A stretch of 64,000 bases of DNA from positions 91,232 to 155,231 of the forward strand of contig CBFHSF010000006.1 in the NCBI GenBank assembly GCA_965658445.1, written 5' to 3'. The notes beneath the pieces are model-generated. The model was not told the origin of the DNA and did not search any database. It was given only the letters and a program-made list of their open reading frames with translations. Of this stretch, positions 63,112 to 64,000 are shown piece by piece. Each line of letters opens with the position of its first letter. Positions within the stretch are counted from its first letter, which is position 1. This DNA is from CBFHSF01 sp965658445 (GTDB lineage Bacteria > Bacteroidota > Bacteroidia > Flavobacteriales > Schleiferiaceae). The translations under genes were made by a program, and so were the position numbers.

Positions 63112-64000
63112 TCTCGTATTTCCACATCAGCTTTGTTATCCGTTTGCATTGGACCCTTCCCTTCCAACGTTTATTGTGGAGGAATACTTATTCTTTTCTC
63201 AATACGATTTTCACGAACAGAAACTCATCTTTCACAGAGCTACGTGTAAGGCTTATGAAGATTACTTAACTCATCAGGGAATGGTCGTGCACTACATAGA
63301 AGCCTCTTCAAAAGACTCGGACTTGAGAAATTGGAAAACGAACAACCCTCTTGAATCTTACGATGAAATCTTCACCATAGACTTGGTAGATCACTACCTT
63401 GAGGAAAGACTGCGCGCCGCCACTACGCAGCTAACGCTACACATTTTAGATTCACCCTTATTTCTTATTAAGAAAGAGGAGCTGGAGAAACACTTTCCTC
63501 CGCAGAGAAAAAAATACCACCACGCACGATTTTACCAAGACCAACGCCTGGCCAAGAATGTTCTTATCGATAGCAACGGGGGGCCTGTGGGAGGAAAGTG
63601 GTCTTACGACGACCAAAACCGCAAAAAATATCCGAGAGGTCAAACACCTCCTCCTCGCTCCTTTCCATCGCAAAATTCATACGTAAAGGAAGCCATTGAG
63701 TACGTGAGCAAGAACTTCCCCAAGGCCCTGGGTTCGGCGACTCAATACCAGTTCTATCCCACAACGCGGCAAGAAGCCCTCGATTGGTTGGATGATTTTT
63801 TAGATCATCACTTAGACGCTTTTGGTCCCTATGAAGACGCCATGGTCCGAGGTGAAAACTGGTTACATCACTCGGTGTTAAGTCCATTGGTTAATTGCGG
63901 TCTTCTCTCCGTTTCTGAAGTTCTGGCTTCCGCCGAAAAGCGACATGCCAAACACGAATTGCCTCTACCCTCACTGGAAGGATTTACCCGCCAACTTATG
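63098..64000 (+). CDS. Cryptochrome/photolyase-related protein (FeS-BCP type), 3' end outside window
   Basis: The frame is open from the ATG at 63098 to the window end, 301 codons. The N-terminus (KTCNLVFPHQL, then EEYLFFSQYDFHEQKLIFHR) is the deoxyribodipyrimidine-photolyase-related (DPRP) domain. It continues with KWSYDDQNRKKYP, the FYPTTRQEALDWLDDFLDHHL segment and NWLHHSVLSPLVNCGLL, near the FAD-binding part. In this family the C-terminal, not visible here, carries [4Fe-4S] ligands and the enzyme repairs (6-4) photoproducts or acts as a photoreceptor. It is coupled to TIGR03643 and DUF2256. Confidence 0.9.
   Translation, partial: MKTCNLVFPHQLCYPFALDPSLPTFIVEEYLFFSQYDFHEQKLIFHRATCKAYEDYLTHQGMVVHYIEASSKDSDLRNWKTNNPLESYDEIFTIDLVDHYLEERLRAATTQLTLHILDSPLFLIKKEELEKHFPPQRKKYHHARFYQDQRLAKNVLIDSNGGPVGGKWSYDDQNRKKYPRGQTPPPRSFPSQNSYVKEAIEYVSKNFPKALGSATQYQFYPTTRQEALDWLDDFLDHHLDAFGPYEDAMVRGENWLHHSVLSPLVNCGLLSVSEVLASAEKRHAKHELPLPSLEGFTRQLM

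Noticed and set aside
1..64000. Mobile elements, prophage, CRISPR or toxin-antitoxin islands as a cause of the gene decay
   Set aside because: No transposase, integrase, phage structural gene, CRISPR repeat array or recognised toxin-antitoxin pair was seen on either strand.

Overview
The window is a dense stretch of a Bacteroidota chromosome, most probably a marine member of the Flavobacteriales. The grounds are several promoter-like TAnnTTTG motifs, almost no Shine-Dalgarno sequences, many short lipoproteins, PorT-like and DcaP-like outer-membrane barrels, a signal peptidase I with an extra N-terminal membrane domain, and an RlmF. The family-level placement is a guess. No rRNA, tRNA, CRISPR array, transposase or phage gene was recognised.

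Layout. 0-8.8 kb: a 5'-truncated WG-repeat-like protein, a secreted esterase, a 540-bp non-coding stretch rich in hairpins, barrel proteins and small membrane proteins. 8.9-12.8 kb: a same-strand trio of DUF1254/DUF1214 lipoprotein, DcaP-like porin and exported glutaminase, with 13-bp tandem repeats touching the porin start codon. 12.9-20.5 kb: a broken SnoaL-like gene, DUF4442, a flavin reductase, a membrane-anchored winged-helix regulator with its DNA-binding domain at the C-terminus, a broken AraC gene with an SRPBCC gene, and the tail of a lost epimerase. 20.5-23.1 kb: an MBOAT/SGNH pair of the alginate-acetylation type. 23.2-27.5 kb: a decay zone with four broken genes around one intact PEGA lipoprotein. 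27.5-40.5 kb: a CtlX-like hydrolase, GNAT, SDR/MDR/SRPBCC enzymes beside a second broken AraC gene, RlmF, a 2OG-Fe(II) oxygenase, PnuC, another broken gene and an acyltransferase. 40.6-49.5 kb: a sulfatase remnant, a DUF302 lipoprotein, an MFS transporter, a RibD-C-like reductase, small lipoproteins and a LAS-type peptidase. 50.0-62.5 kb: two efflux operons facing each other, each led by its own TetR regulator with a palindrome at its promoter. The first resembles E. coli cecR-ybhGFSR with ybhF split in two and a TolC added. The second is TetR-ABC-HlyD-TolC, and its ABC subunit has a degenerate ATPase signature. 62.6-64 kb: TIGR03643, DUF2256 and an iron-sulfur-type photolyase cut by the window end.

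The most unusual property is the number of disrupted genes. About eleven loci between 12.9 and 49.5 kb carry premature stops, frameshifts or deletions, while the efflux operons and the photolyase cluster are intact. Some frameshifts lie in homopolymers and could be sequencing errors. The nonsense substitutions (TGA where glycine is expected, TAA where tyrosine is expected) and the truncated remnants are harder to explain that way, so real gene decay is the favoured reading.
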